DNA of 64,000 bases from an uncultured Prevotella sp. (GTDB lineage: Bacteria > Bacteroidota > Bacteroidia > Bacteroidales > Bacteroidaceae): positions 1 through 64,000 of the forward strand of contig CABUHE010000002.1 of assembly GCA_902491375.1 (NCBI GenBank), read 5' to 3'. The notes beneath the pieces were generated by a model, which saw only the letters and a program-made list of their open reading frames with translations, searched no databases and was not told the origin of the DNA. Below, in pieces: positions 24,604 through 33,990 of this stretch (the first letter of the stretch is position 1; every line of letters begins with the position of its first letter). The translations under genes were made by a program, and so were the position numbers.

Positions 24604-25937
24604 TTCAGCAAGTTCTTTTCTGCCTGTTCGGCTTTTTTGAATGTGAATCCTTCGAGTATCGTGTCCATGAGGGCGCTTATCCTGTCGTTGCACAGGTTGC
24701 CTATCGAGCCTTCGTGCGTATGGTGTATGTTCTTGTCGGGTGTGAATCTGCCGGCCTCGATGTCGAGTCCCACCTTCTTGTAGGCGTCGCGGAAGGGCAT
24801 GCCTGCGGCGGCTAGGCGGTTGACTTCCTCTACCGAGAACATCAGGTCGTAGCGCTTGTCGTCGAGTATGTGCTCGTTCACTTCCATCCTGTTTATTATG
24901 TAGGCAGCCATGCGCAGGCAGTCTTTCAGCTCGCCGAATGCCGGAAGGAACTCCTCCTTTATTATCTGAAGGTCGCGGAAGTAGCCCGAGGGCAGGTTGT
25001 TCATTATCAGCGTAATCTGCTGCGGCAGTGCCTGCAGCTTGTTGCTCTTGGCGCGTATCAGCTCGAACACGTCGGGATTCTTCTTGTGCGGCATTATGCT
25101 GCTGCCCGTGGTACATTCCTTGGGCAGGCGGACGAAGGCGAAGTTCTGGCTGTTGAACATGCAGGCGTCAAACGCCATCTTGGCCAGCGTGCCGGCAACC
25201 GATGCCATTGCGAAGGCCGTGTTGCGCTCGGTCTTGCCGCGCCCCATCTGTGCGTACACCACGTTGTAGTCCATGGTGTCGAAGCCCAGCAGCTCTGTCG
25301 TCATCGTGCGGTCGAGAGGGAACGACGAGCCGTAGCCTGCCGCACTGCCCAGGGGGTTGCGGTTGGCCATGCGCCATGCGGCCTGTAGGAAGAGCATGTC
25401 GTCGGTGAGGCTCTCGGCGTAGGCGCCGAACCACAGGCCGAACGAGCTTGGCATTGCCACCTGGAGGTGGGTGTAGCCCGGCATCAGCACGCCTTTGTAC
25501 TGCTCGCTTTTCTGTATCAGTTCGTCGAACAGCGCCTTTACGAGCCCTGCTATCTCCTTTATCTCGTTGCGGATGAAGAGTTTAAGGTCTACCAGCACCT
25601 GGTCGTTGCGCGAGCGCCCGCTGTGTATCTTCTTGCCCATGTCGCCCAGGCGGCGCGTAAGCATAAGCTCCACTTGCGAGTGTACGTCCTCCACGCCGTC
25701 CTCGATTGCGAACTCTCCGCTCTCGCATGTGGCGTAGATACCCTTCAGCTCGGCCAGTAGCCGGTCAAGCTCGTCCTTCTCCAGCAGTCCGATTGACTCC
25801 AGCATGGTTATGTGCGCCATGCTGCCCAGCACGTCGTATTTTGCGAGATACATGTCCATCTCGCGGTCGCGCCCTACGGTGAAGCGTTCTATCTCCTTGT
25901 TAATCTCGAAATTCTTTTCCCAAAGTTTTGATGACAT
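24600..25937 (-). CDS. argH: Argininosuccinate lyase
   Basis: Last step of arginine synthesis: splits argininosuccinate to arginine and fumarate. 445 residues, close to the family length. The fumarase-superfamily signature GSSIMPHKKNPD is present, as are HSGRSRNDQV and TTGSS-type segments of the active site and GYTHLQVAMP. It lies in the minus-strand run pyrE - SRPBCC - argH - Rieske-like lipoprotein. Its local base composition is noticeably more GC-rich than the preceding tRNA/TPR region. Confidence 0.95.
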   Translation of the reverse strand: MSSKLWEKNFEINKEIERFTVGRDREMDMYLAKYDVLGSMAHITMLESIGLLEKDELDRLLAELKGIYATCESGEFAIEDGVEDVHSQVELMLTRRLGDMGKKIHSGRSRNDQVLVDLKLFIRNEIKEIAGLVKALFDELIQKSEQYKGVLMPGYTHLQVAMPSSFGLWFGAYAESLTDDMLFLQAAWRMANRNPLGSAAGYGSSFPLDRTMTTELLGFDTMDYNVVYAQMGRGKTERNTAFAMASVAGTLAKMAFDACMFNSQNFAFVRLPKECTTGSSIMPHKKNPDVFELIRAKSNKLQALPQQITLIMNNLPSGYFRDLQIIKEEFLPAFGELKDCLRMAAYIINRMEVNEHILDDKRYDLMFSVEEVNRLAAAGMPFRDAYKKVGLDIEAGRFTPDKNIHHTHEGSIGNLCNDRISALMDTILEGFTFKKAEQAEKNLLK

Positions 25938-26001
25938 AGCTTTACGTTTTGCGTGTGTCGGCCGGGCAGGTGCTTGTCTCTTCCGCCGGCGCGCCTTTAT
26001 A

Positions 26002-26412
26002 TCAGTACGGCAGCATGGCCAGTGCGTCGGCTATCTTGTCGACGCCGTCTTGCAGCTTGCCGCCTACCATAGGTTTAAGGAATACGGGTATGTCGGCCTT
26101 GACCGTCACCTTCATCTTGCATGTGGTCTCCGTTACGGGCAGCAGCTGCACCCAGAGGTTGAACGGCACGGGCGAGTTCTCCGTCTCGAACTTGATGCAC
26201 TTCGGCTCTTCGCGCTCAATAATCTTCAGCGTTATGCTGCCTACCGGCGGCACGCTTATGCTGACAGTGTCGTGGTCGAAGGTCAGGCCTTGAATCTTGT
26301 CTGCCGGTATGCGGTCTTTTACTCTCTCAATGTTGTTAAGGTCGCTGAGCGTATTGTAAACAGTCTCTTGCGGATGCGGTATCTGCTTTATGCCACTTTC
26401 GTATTTGCTCAT
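26002..26412 (-). CDS. SRPBCC (START-like) domain protein
   Basis: 136 residues from the ATG at 26412 (MSKYESGIKQIPHPQETVYNTLSDLNNI); the upstream extension to 26469 lies in the inverted repeat and looks non-coding. The helix-grip pattern is visible: an N-terminal strand, then VYNTLSDLNNIERVKDRI, a series of beta strands, and a long C-terminal helix (GGKLQDGVDKIADALAML). The family binds hydrophobic ligands; nothing in the sequence names one. It is preceded by pyrE and followed by argH after 64 bases. Confidence 0.75.
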   Translation of the reverse strand: MSKYESGIKQIPHPQETVYNTLSDLNNIERVKDRIPADKIQGLTFDHDTVSISVPPVGSITLKIIEREEPKCIKFETENSPVPFNLWVQLLPVTETTCKMKVTVKADIPVFLKPMVGGKLQDGVDKIADALAMLPY

Positions 26413-26426
26413 ATCTTTCAGTTTTT

Positions 26427-26484
26427 CGGGGACGGCACGGCATGCCGGCGGCGTCCGTGCTGCCGGCATGCCATGCCTGCCCCG
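26427..26484. other. Long GC-rich inverted repeat between pyrE and the SRPBCC gene
   Basis: A perfect 11-bp stem GGCATGCCGGC (26439-26449) with GCCGGCATGCC (26462-26472) is flanked by outer arms CGGGG (26427-26431) and CCCCG (26480-26484). Read on the minus strand no T-run follows it, so it looks more like a stabilising or attenuating structure than a simple terminator. Confidence 0.6.
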
Positions 26485-26535
26485 TTTTTCTTATGATTGT
26501 TGTCGTATCGGTTTATGCGTGCGGCACAGTTGCCG

Positions 26536-27168
26536 TTATACGGCGAAGTTTGCCGGGTCCTTGCGCCACTCGTGCAGCAGCTCAACGTCTTTCTCCGAGA
26601 TGTAGCCAGTGGCTACAGCCTCCTCTACCACGTGCTCGTAGTCGGTCAGTGTGACGAGCGTCACGCCGGCGTCTTCGAACGCCTTCTTGGCAACGGGGAA
26701 TCCGTAGGTGTAAGATGCCACCATGCCTACCACCTCGAAGCCTGCCGCGCGCAGTGCCTCTACGGCCTTCAGGCTGCTTCCGCCTGTCGAGATAAGGTCC
26801 TCGACTACTACCACCTTGGCGCCCTCAGGTATCTCGCCCTCTATCAGGTTGCCCATGCCGTGGTCTTTAGCCTTGCTGCGCACGTAGGCGAAGGGCAGTC
26901 CCAGCTCGTCGGCCACCAGCGCACCCTGGGCTATCGCACCCGTGGCAACGCCGGCTACTGCCGTGGCCTCGGGGAAGTGCTCGAGTACGGCGTGTGCCAG
27001 CTCCAGCTTGACGAAGCTGCGCAGGTCGGGGAACGACAGGGTCTTGCGGTTGTCGCAATAGAACGGCGACTTCCATCCCGAAGCCCATGTGAAGGGGTTG
27101 TCCGGTTGCAGTTTTATCGCCTTTATCTTTAGCAGTTTAGATGCCAATGCTCTTTTCTGTGTATCCAT
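26536..27168 (-). CDS. pyrE: Orotate phosphoribosyltransferase
   Basis: Transfers phosphoribose from PRPP to orotate in pyrimidine synthesis. 210 residues from the ATG at 27168 (MDTQKRALASKLLKIKAIKL); the frame continues to 27252 but the upstream part lies in the leader. The PRPP motif VVVVEDLISTGGSS is intact, and the flexible-loop region VRSKAKDHGMGNLIEG precedes it. It is the first gene of the minus-strand run ending with the Rieske-like lipoprotein, behind a full promoter. Confidence 0.95.
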   Translation of the reverse strand: MDTQKRALASKLLKIKAIKLQPDNPFTWASGWKSPFYCDNRKTLSFPDLRSFVKLELAHAVLEHFPEATAVAGVATGAIAQGALVADELGLPFAYVRSKAKDHGMGNLIEGEIPEGAKVVVVEDLISTGGSSLKAVEALRAAGFEVVGMVASYTYGFPVAKKAFEDAGVTLVTLTDYEHVVEEAVATGYISEKDVELLHEWRKDPANFAV

Positions 27169-27222
27169 GTCTGTAAGTTTTATTGTATTTAAATAATGTA
27201 CATGTATGTAATTTACAAGCTG

Positions 27223-27253
27223 CAAAGTTACGTTTTTTGGCGTGTAAAACAAA
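27223..27253 (-). promoter_or_regulatory. pyrE promoter
   Basis: On the minus strand TTTG (27253-27250), 19 bases, then TAACTTTG (27230-27223). The predicted start gives a leader of about 50 bases to pyrE. Confidence 0.75.
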
Positions 27254-27330
27254 ATAAATCGCCTTGTTTTTGCCTAAAAGCGGCCCCTCTCCGCCCATTT
27301 TGCAGGCACGGCCGTAGCCGTGTCCGCAAT

Positions 27331-27432
27331 GTGCTGATACCCAGCGCGTTGCAAAAGGCCGTCTTTTGCCTCCTGAAAGACCGCATTTTATAGCCTGAAA
27401 GGTAACCTTTTGCATTGCGTTTGACAGCCTTC
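27331..27432. repeat. 22-bp modular repeat element D
   Basis: Units start at 27354, 27376 and 27398, and a fourth at 27420 is degenerate. Cores are GCCGT, ACCGC and GTAAC; AAAGGT-A-ACCTTT is itself a perfect palindrome. The conserved end (GTGCTGATACCCAGCGCGTT region, 27331-27352) is on the left. It lies in the 620-base divergent gap between pyrE and the first T9SS gene. The rest of that gap is AT-rich, with a TATATTTG -7-like box at 27691-27698; the 84-residue frame inside it looks spurious. Confidence 0.8.
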
Positions 27433-27690
27433 TGCAATAATGCCGGAATCCGTGCCTTTGCGCGGGGCTTTCCCCTGGCTGGAGCCGCGGCGGCGTAAAG
27501 TGGCTCGTTTTTTTTGTTTTTTTGACTAAAACAACCGGAAAATATGCCTGCGTTCCTGTAATTATGTTTTCATATTATAAAATTATTAAATTTATAGGCA
27601 AAATCGTCTTGTATGTAGATTTTGCTCATTTAAATGAATTTTTTTGTAAGAAAAATACATTTCCGCATACGAGATTAATCATAAAATTTG

Positions 27691-27698
27691 TATATTTG
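27691..27698 (+). promoter_or_regulatory. Candidate -7 box for the T9SS cargo genes
   Basis: TATATTTG matches TAnnTTTG in a strongly AT-rich stretch. No TTTG stands at the usual distance. The predicted leader to the ATG at 27789 is about 85 bases. Confidence 0.4.
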
Positions 27699-27788
27699 CA
27701 TGCGAATTCCCGATGTATTGAAAGAATAGACGCTGTATTTCTTAGAAATTATCTGCAAATGACAAAAATTAACTAAATACGTTTAATT

Positions 27789-30319
27789 ATGAGAAAACAT
27801 TTACTAACAGCCATGATGGCGGTCTTTTCCGCCACGGCAATGGCGCAGTATACGCAAGAAACTGCGCTTGACCTGGTTCCGGGTACGAATACTTGTACTT
27901 TGGAAGAGTCAGGAGGAATGGCGTATTGGAAATATACGCCGGGAGAAAACACTCTCATAACCATTACTCCCTTAAGCGGATACGTACAGGCGTATACCAT
28001 AAACGAGGAGGACGGCAGCGGCACGCAGAACACGCTCCAGGGCGTAACCAAGTCGAACCAGCAGACTGTCTATTATCTCGACAAAGGCACTACATGCTAT
28101 TTCAGGGCCTCGGGTAGCCTGGATGTGAGTTTCGACGCCACCATGCAGACCGATGGCAATGTTGGCAAGGGCTTTTCCGCCGAGACCCAGTAATAATAAC
28201 CGAGGGAGAGGAAATGTACATGGGCCGCTCCGTATTCTCAAGCAACGGACAGACCACATACGCCACATACACCGCAACCGAGGACGGCGTGCTCGTGCTC
28301 AAGTCAACAGGCAATGCCTACGTGTCGGTCAACGGCGGAGAAAATACATACCTGAATTACTCCAGCGGAAGCTATGTGTACAACCTTTCTGTGGAGAGCG
28401 GACAGGTTTACAACCTTACTTTCTCACAGCACTATAATCCGTTCATCCTCACGGCGGAGATGACCAATCCTCAGCCGGGCTCATTAGACATGCCTTTTAC
28501 GCTTAACGAAGGCGCAAACAGCGTGCCGGCCGAGAACGGCGAATACTGGTTCACATACACCAACAGCAAGGAAGGCTTCGGCGTGATAAGCAGCGCGAGC
28601 TCCCTGTCGAGAGGCGAAGTGAAGGTTTACAACAACAAGAGCAACATACAGTACGATGCCGTTTACGCCCAGTCTGCGACAGGCAGCTACGATGTCCGCT
28701 TTGAAATGCCTTCGGCAGGTACTACATACTATATCTGCGTCAACAAGGCCATGGCTTCTGGCGAGGACGACACGTTCGACTTCTCTATCGAAGAATACGC
28801 GCAGGGCGACAAGGAGAGCAATCCTATAGTATTGGAAGAACTGCCCGCAACCGAGACTACAAAGGCCGGCACCGGAACATTCTTCTACGCAGTTAACATA
28901 CCTGCCGGCGAGAATAAGTTCCTCAACGTGGAAGCTACTTCCGAGGTAACAAACTCAAGCACATACGTATTCGTTTATCCGGCCGGCAACAGCTGGAGCA
29001 GCACATACGGCAACAAGCAAGTGCGTCTCGAGGTCAACGGTGGCGATACAGGCAAGCAGTACATAATCAAGTGGAACGCTTATGAGGAAACACCTGTAAC
29101 CTTCACCGTTTCGCTTGAAGACATCAAGCAGGGCGACGCCATAGCCAATCCGCTCCCCGCGGTAATCGGCGAGAACGTAATCGACGGCGACGGCACCAAG
29201 TATTACACTTATACGGCGACGCAGACAGGCAAGCTCGTCGTAAGCGGAACTCCTGAAATGACAATCTCATTCCCGAGTGGCACAGGACAGTACGACGGCA
29301 CATACCAGGCTTCGGTGGTCGGCTCTACATACACATTGGACGTAACCGAGGGCACAGCATACTACATCAAGATTGAAGGAGCAAAAGACAAGGACGTCTT
29401 CACTCTTGCCGAATCGGAGTATGAAGTTGGCGACAGCCGCAACAAGCCTTTTGTAGTCGAGGATGGAACATTCACCTTCGGCGCAGATACTTACGCCAAC
29501 TACTGGATGCAGTACACCGTACAGAAGAGCGGAGTCCTCACCATCGAGTGCGACATTCCTTACAACTACACCGAACAGATAATGTACTGCAAGTCGACAG
29601 ACTCGTATACTTCCGGCATGGTAACGACCATACCGGCCGGCGAAAACTACATTATCATATACAAGATGGAACTCGTAGTTTCTGCCGGCGACGTATATCT
29701 TGTAAACCTCAAGATGCAATCTCTACATGAAGGCAACGTCATAACGTTCACCGAAAGGGACGCCGTAGAAGGCGAGACTATTGAAAACCCGTTAGTCCTG
29801 GTACCCGGACGCGACGTGGCTCTGCCCACACCGTCACGCAACAAGCCGGTTTGGTGCAAGGCAACGCTTGATGAAGGCGAGGTCAAGATAGAGTCCAACT
29901 ACTCTATTTCAGGAATGTACTTCGAAGGAAAAGAGAATGCCGAGGCAGGCATAGGAAATTACCTGTACTTCAACAACTACGACAGTAACTACAACCTGCT
30001 TGACTGCTACCTCTGGACGACCAACATCGCCAACGCCGGAGAGTACTACTTCAAGTTCGACAGCGGTATTGCAGGCACAATCCTTACGCTCGGTGGCACA
30101 GGCACAGGCATTAACAACTTGAATACCGAAAACTCTTCTGTAAGCGTATGCAGCGGCACGCTCAACGTCAACGTTGACAATGCGGAAGTCAGGATATACA
30201 CCGTTTCAGGCGCGATGGTAGCCGGCAAGAGAGTCTCAGGCAACGCATCGTTCAACCTCGAACCAGGAATTTACATTGTTAAGATTAACGACACGGTAAC
30301 GAAAGTAGCCGTAAGATAA
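27789..30319 (+). pseudogene. T9SS-sorted repeat exoprotein, interrupted by a one-base frameshift
   Basis: The first frame (27789-28193, 134 residues) has a signal peptide (MRKHLLTAMM...AMAQ) and one beta-rich repeat, then stops at tandem TAA codons. The next frame continues without a gap: after GAG at 28182-28184 the -1 frame reads DPVIITEGEEMYMG, which joins smoothly to the 701-residue frame starting at 28214. Loss of one A from an ancestral GAGAACCC would explain it and restore NPVIIT, the word that opens the other repeats (NPIVLEE, NPLPAVI, NPLVLVP). The protein is a string of roughly 110-130-residue beta-sandwich repeats of PPC-like type. It ends with a T9SS type A sorting domain (VRIYTVSGAMVAGKRV...GIYIVKINDTVTKVAVR). 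Sequencing error, real decay and phase variation all remain possible. Confidence 0.75.
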
Positions 30320-30333
30320 AAACACCTTCCACA

Positions 30334-30374
30334 GGCGTTTGCCGTCGCGGGGTTTCCCGCCGACGGCAAACGCC
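30334..30374. other. Long hairpin between the first two T9SS genes
   Basis: A perfect 14-bp stem GGCGTTTGCCGTCG (30334-30347) with CGACGGCAAACGCC (30361-30374) can be extended inward by GCGGG/CCCGC with one bulge. No long T-run follows directly, so it may be an attenuator or an mRNA-stabilising element. Confidence 0.7.
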
Positions 30375-30401
30375 GCTAACTTTTTATTCAATATTCAAGA
30401 A

Positions 30402-33400
30402 ATGAGACATCTGAAACAACTTCTGATGGGCTTGGCTGTCTTGTTGTGCATACCGCAAGGCGCCGGGGCGGTCAAGGCTTATCCGCGTCCCGTCATAGTG
30501 ACCCAGCCCGACGGCACCAAGGTTACTGTGAGGATTCATGGTGACGAGAGTTTCCACTACGTCACTACGATTGACGGATTCCTGCTTGACAAGGACGAGG
30601 CAGGCTATTTCTGTTATGTAAATTACGACTTCACTACGGGGCGTAAGAGTATATCCGGCCAAAGGGCGCACAACGTAGGCGAGCGAACCGCCGCCGAGAA
30701 AACGTTTGTTACAGGCCTGAAGGCAGCCAAACTGGTGAACGCCGACATAAAGACAAGGCGGCAGGTGACGACAAAACAGCCGGCAAGGATAGTGAAAACA
30801 GGTAAGAATGCTACCGGGGCAATGAAGGCGAAGGCCGCCTCTGACGCTGAATGCCAGTATCTTGTTATACTCGTGAACTTCAAGGACCGCGCGTTCCAGC
30901 ACAATCTTGACGACTTCGACACATGGCTCAACGAACCCGGATACAGCACCAACGGCGGCACGGGAAGCGTGAAAGACTACTTCCGCGACAACTCAATGGG
31001 CCAGTTCGTGCCCAACTTCCACGTCGTAGGCCCTTATACCTTGTCGCAGGACCAGGTGTACTACGCCGGCAATAGCGAAGAAACCGGCGAGGACGTCAAT
31101 CCCCGCGCCATGGTGAGAGAGGCCTGCGACCTGGCCAAGGCGGCCAATCCCGGACTCGACTTCAGCCAATTCGACAACGACGGCGACGGTTACATGGACA
31201 ACTGTTACATAATCTACGCAGGCTACAGCGAGGCAAGCACCGCCGACGGCGACGACATGTGGCCGCACAGCTGGACCATGGGCGAGGAAGTATTCAGCAT
31301 CGACGGCGTTACGATAGACAACTATTCGTGCTCGGCCGAGCTGGTCGGAATGCCCGGATACCCCGTGCAGCCGACAATGGACGGCATCGGAACGTTCACC
31401 CACGAGTTCGGCCACATACTCGGACTGAAGGACATGTACGACACCGATGATTACACTAACGGATACGGAGTAGACCCCGGCGCGTACAGCCTTTACGCAT
31501 CAGGCAGCTACAACAACGACAGCCGCACGCCCCCGTGCCTGATGGCTTTCGAGCGTTTGCAGATGGGTTGGGCTACGGAAGGCGTCGACATTGTAGAGCT
31601 GAAGGACGCCGAAGACGTTACGCTCGACAACGTTTCTACAAACAAGGCGCGCTACATCAACGCCCAGCCGGGCCGCGAAGAGGGCACCGGATACGAGTGG
31701 TTCGTACTCGAGAACAGGCAGAAGACCGGCTGGGACAGTTACATACCCGCACACGGACTACTCATCTACCATTACGACTATACCAAGGAAATGGTGGACG
31801 AGTACTGGAGCGTGAACGGGCCTAACAACAACGCCAAGCACCGCTGCATGTACATAAAGGCTGCCGACGGCGTAGACGACGAGAACTCGCGTGCCGGAGA
31901 CACGTTCCCCGGGACAAGTGCCAACACGTCGTTTACCGACACCACGACGCCTAACGCACTCAACTGGAACAACGAACCGACCAACGTGCCTGTGACGAAC
32001 ATTACCGAACAGGACGGCCTGATAAAGTTCCAGGTGAACGGCGGCACGTCGGTATGGGACTTTGTTAAGACTAACGTGCCGGGCGACGTCAGGGACACCA
32101 CCGCAACATTCACCGCCGAGATGACCGGCAACACGCAGGACGTGGCCGAGGCAGGTTTCTGCTGGTCGCAGGACGAGAACCCGACGGTTGACGGTGAACA
32201 CGAGACAGCAACGATGGCCGACGGCAAGTTCACGGCGTCAGTTGACGGACTCCAGCCCGGTAGCAACTATAACGTAAGGGCGTATGTGAAGATGGCCGGC
32301 GGCGAAGTTGTCTACGGCTCTTCCGTATTGTTCACCACTGAATGCAAGACTGGCGAGGTTCCCTTCGTGGCCGACTTCATGTCGTGGACTAACGGACAGC
32401 CCGACTGCTGGCAGATAGTAGACCGCAACGGCGACGGCACGACGTGGATTCTCGACGAGAGCACCGGCGCGATAGTCTACCAGTTCGACTATTGGAACAA
32501 CGCCGACGACTGGCTGATAAGCAAGAGGCGCATACATGTGCCCGAAAACGGTACGTTGTTCTTCTCGCGCGGAGTGGCCGAGACCACCACAGTGGAAGAC
32601 CTTGAAATATACGTGTCGACAAAGACGAGCGATATAGACGACTTCTTCCTCGTAGAGAGGATGTCGTTCGCCGACTATTTCAGCGAGCAGCACATCGAGG
32701 AAGTAGACCTGAGCCGATTTGCCGGACAGGATATCTACATTGCATTCAGGTGCTGTTCCGAGAAATTGCAGACCAACCTGTGGATATGGCAGATAGCCGT
32801 GACCGAGAAGTTGGGCACGCCTACCGTGACCAAGTTCGACAAGACAGGCACCGACCAGCTCACGGTAGAGTGGACGCCGGTAGACAAGGCGGCTTACTAT
32901 TACCTCTATTTCGGCAAGGAGACCGACGAGCCTAACTATGTATTGTTGTTCACTCCCGTTTCGTACTTCGAGAAAGTCGAGGGCGACGTGCAGCTGAGCA
33001 CCGGTTCGATGCTCTTCACCGGTGACGCCACGGTAGAGCTTATAGACATACCCGAAGGCATCGACGACCTGAAGTTCATGGCAACAGCATCGGGCCCGAC
33101 TGGCAGTTCGACACTGCTTGTTGAAGGAACAACCGACGGCTCCACATGGACGAGCGTAGGCCCGAGGGTCGTTTTCAGCGAGTATGACAGCGAAGGGCAG
33201 GAGTGCGACTGGCAGAGCTACGTAGAGGGCAAGGGCTACAAGAAACTGCGCTTCAGGTTCACGCACGGCGGACGCAACGGACGCGTTAAGTATCTCACGC
33301 TCGGCTACAACGACGGAAAGATTATCGAAGACCTTGCAGCCGGCAGGGCTGACGGCACGTCGATGGTCATCAACGCCACTGCTCCGGGCGAGTTTGACAC

Positions 33401-33734
33401 CGGACGCTATGTTGCGTGGGTGGCTGCAGGCGACGAGCTGTTCTTCTATGACCAGTCGGCCAACGCTTACTACGAGAACGGTACGCCGTCGTCGATCACC
33501 GATGTCATCGAAGGTTCGGGCATAAGCATTACCGCAGGAGCCGGCTTCATAGCAGTCGACGGAGTCGAGCCGGGCAGCATCATTACCTGCACGTCGGCCT
33601 CGGGCGCATTGCTTTACAGCGGCAAGGCAGGCGGCAGCCATGCCAAGATAAGCCTGCCCGGAGAAAGCGGCATTGTGATAGTGAATATCGAATGCGGCGG
33701 CAAGACTTACAGGACAAAGGTGATAGTTAGATAA
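30402..33734 (+). CDS. Secreted M6-family metalloprotease with T9SS sorting domain
   Basis: 1110 residues from the ATG at 30402 (MRHLKQLLMGLAVLLC signal peptide); the frame from 30339 includes non-coding leader. A propeptide-like region with YPRPVIVTQPDGT and DGFLLDKDEAGYFCY comes first, as in Bacteroidota M6 proteins. The zinc motif HEFGHILGLKD starts at residue 334, with SLYASGSYNN downstream in the expected Met-turn position. A Fn3-like module and a sheet-rich choice-of-anchor/cleaved-adhesin-type region (FVADFMSWTNGQPDCWQIVDRNGDG) follow. The C-terminus (CTSASGALLYSGKAGG...GIVIVNIECGGKTYRTKVIVR) is a T9SS type A signal. It should be a surface or secreted protease of the immune-inhibitor-A type, flanked by two other T9SS cargo genes. 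Confidence 0.88.
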   Translation: MRHLKQLLMGLAVLLCIPQGAGAVKAYPRPVIVTQPDGTKVTVRIHGDESFHYVTTIDGFLLDKDEAGYFCYVNYDFTTGRKSISGQRAHNVGERTAAEKTFVTGLKAAKLVNADIKTRRQVTTKQPARIVKTGKNATGAMKAKAASDAECQYLVILVNFKDRAFQHNLDDFDTWLNEPGYSTNGGTGSVKDYFRDNSMGQFVPNFHVVGPYTLSQDQVYYAGNSEETGEDVNPRAMVREACDLAKAANPGLDFSQFDNDGDGYMDNCYIIYAGYSEASTADGDDMWPHSWTMGEEVFSIDGVTIDNYSCSAELVGMPGYPVQPTMDGIGTFTHEFGHILGLKDMYDTDDYTNGYGVDPGAYSLYASGSYNNDSRTPPCLMAFERLQMGWATEGVDIVELKDAEDVTLDNVSTNKARYINAQPGREEGTGYEWFVLENRQKTGWDSYIPAHGLLIYHYDYTKEMVDEYWSVNGPNNNAKHRCMYIKAADGVDDENSRAGDTFPGTSANTSFTDTTTPNALNWNNEPTNVPVTNITEQDGLIKFQVNGGTSVWDFVKTNVPGDVRDTTATFTAEMTGNTQDVAEAGFCWSQDENPTVDGEHETATMADGKFTASVDGLQPGSNYNVRAYVKMAGGEVVYGSSVLFTTECKTGEVPFVADFMSWTNGQPDCWQIVDRNGDGTTWILDESTGAIVYQFDYWNNADDWLISKRRIHVPENGTLFFSRGVAETTTVEDLEIYVSTKTSDIDDFFLVERMSFADYFSEQHIEEVDLSRFAGQDIYIAFRCCSEKLQTNLWIWQIAVTEKLGTPTVTKFDKTGTDQLTVEWTPVDKAAYYYLYFGKETDEPNYVLLFTPVSYFEKVEGDVQLSTGSMLFTGDATVELIDIPEGIDDLKFMATASGPTGSSTLLVEGTTDGSTWTSVGPRVVFSEYDSEGQECDWQSYVEGKGYKKLRFRFTHGGRNGRVKYLTLGYNDGKIIEDLAAGRADGTSMVINATAPGEFDTGRYVAWVAAGDELFFYDQSANAYYENGTPSSITDVIEGSGISITAGAGFIAVDGVEPGSIITCTSASGALLYSGKAGGSHAKISLPGESGIVIVNIECGGKTYRTKVIVR

Positions 33735-33799
33735 AAAAATAACGCGAATGTACCCGCTGTCCGTGCCACGCATGGCCGTATCAAATTACAAGGTTTGCA

Positions 33800-33911
33800 A
33801 AAGACGGCATATTGCCGCGTAAAAGGCGACCTTTTACAGCCTGAAAGACGGCCTTTTGCAAGCTGAAAAGCGGCCTTTTGCATCGCCGGAGGCAACACGC
33901 TGAAAACCAGC
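33800..33911. repeat. 22-bp modular repeat element E
   Basis: Units start at 33800, 33822, 33844 and about 33866-33867. Cores are ACGGC (CTTT changed to ATAT), GCGAC, ACGGC and a CGGCC variant. The conserved end (GCAACACGCTGAAAACCAGC, 33892-33911) is on the right and is part of a separate hairpin. It lies between the M6 protease gene and the 2243-residue adhesin gene. Confidence 0.8.
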
Positions 33912-33924
33912 TTGTTACCTCCGG
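33886..33924. other. Hairpin at the end of repeat element E
   Basis: A 17-position stem (33886-33902 with 33908-33924) pairs at all but two positions around an AAAAC loop. The conserved end of element E forms its top. It precedes the adhesin gene ATG by 66 bases. Confidence 0.65.
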
Positions 33925-33990
33925 GACAAAAAACAAAGCCGGTGCGGACGGCAGGGACGCTCGCCGTAGAAACAATAAACATACGTAACA

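Noticed and set aside
24604..25116. N-terminal extension of the lipoprotein frame to 355 residues
   Set aside because: The extension is the reverse-frame shadow of argH; the lipoprotein signal starts at 24603 and overlaps the argH stop.
27522..27776. 84-codon open frame before the first T9SS gene
   Set aside because: It lies in strongly AT-rich leader sequence with a -7 box, and the product has no recognisable features.
27789..28193. 134-residue protein as an independent gene
   Set aside because: The reading frame continues in the -1 phase with the same repeat pattern, so it is the 5' part of a frameshifted gene.
32238..33773. 511-codon minus-strand frame opposite the M6 protease gene
   Set aside because: It is a shadow frame caused by high GC at third positions; the plus frame has signal peptide, zinc motif and sorting domain.
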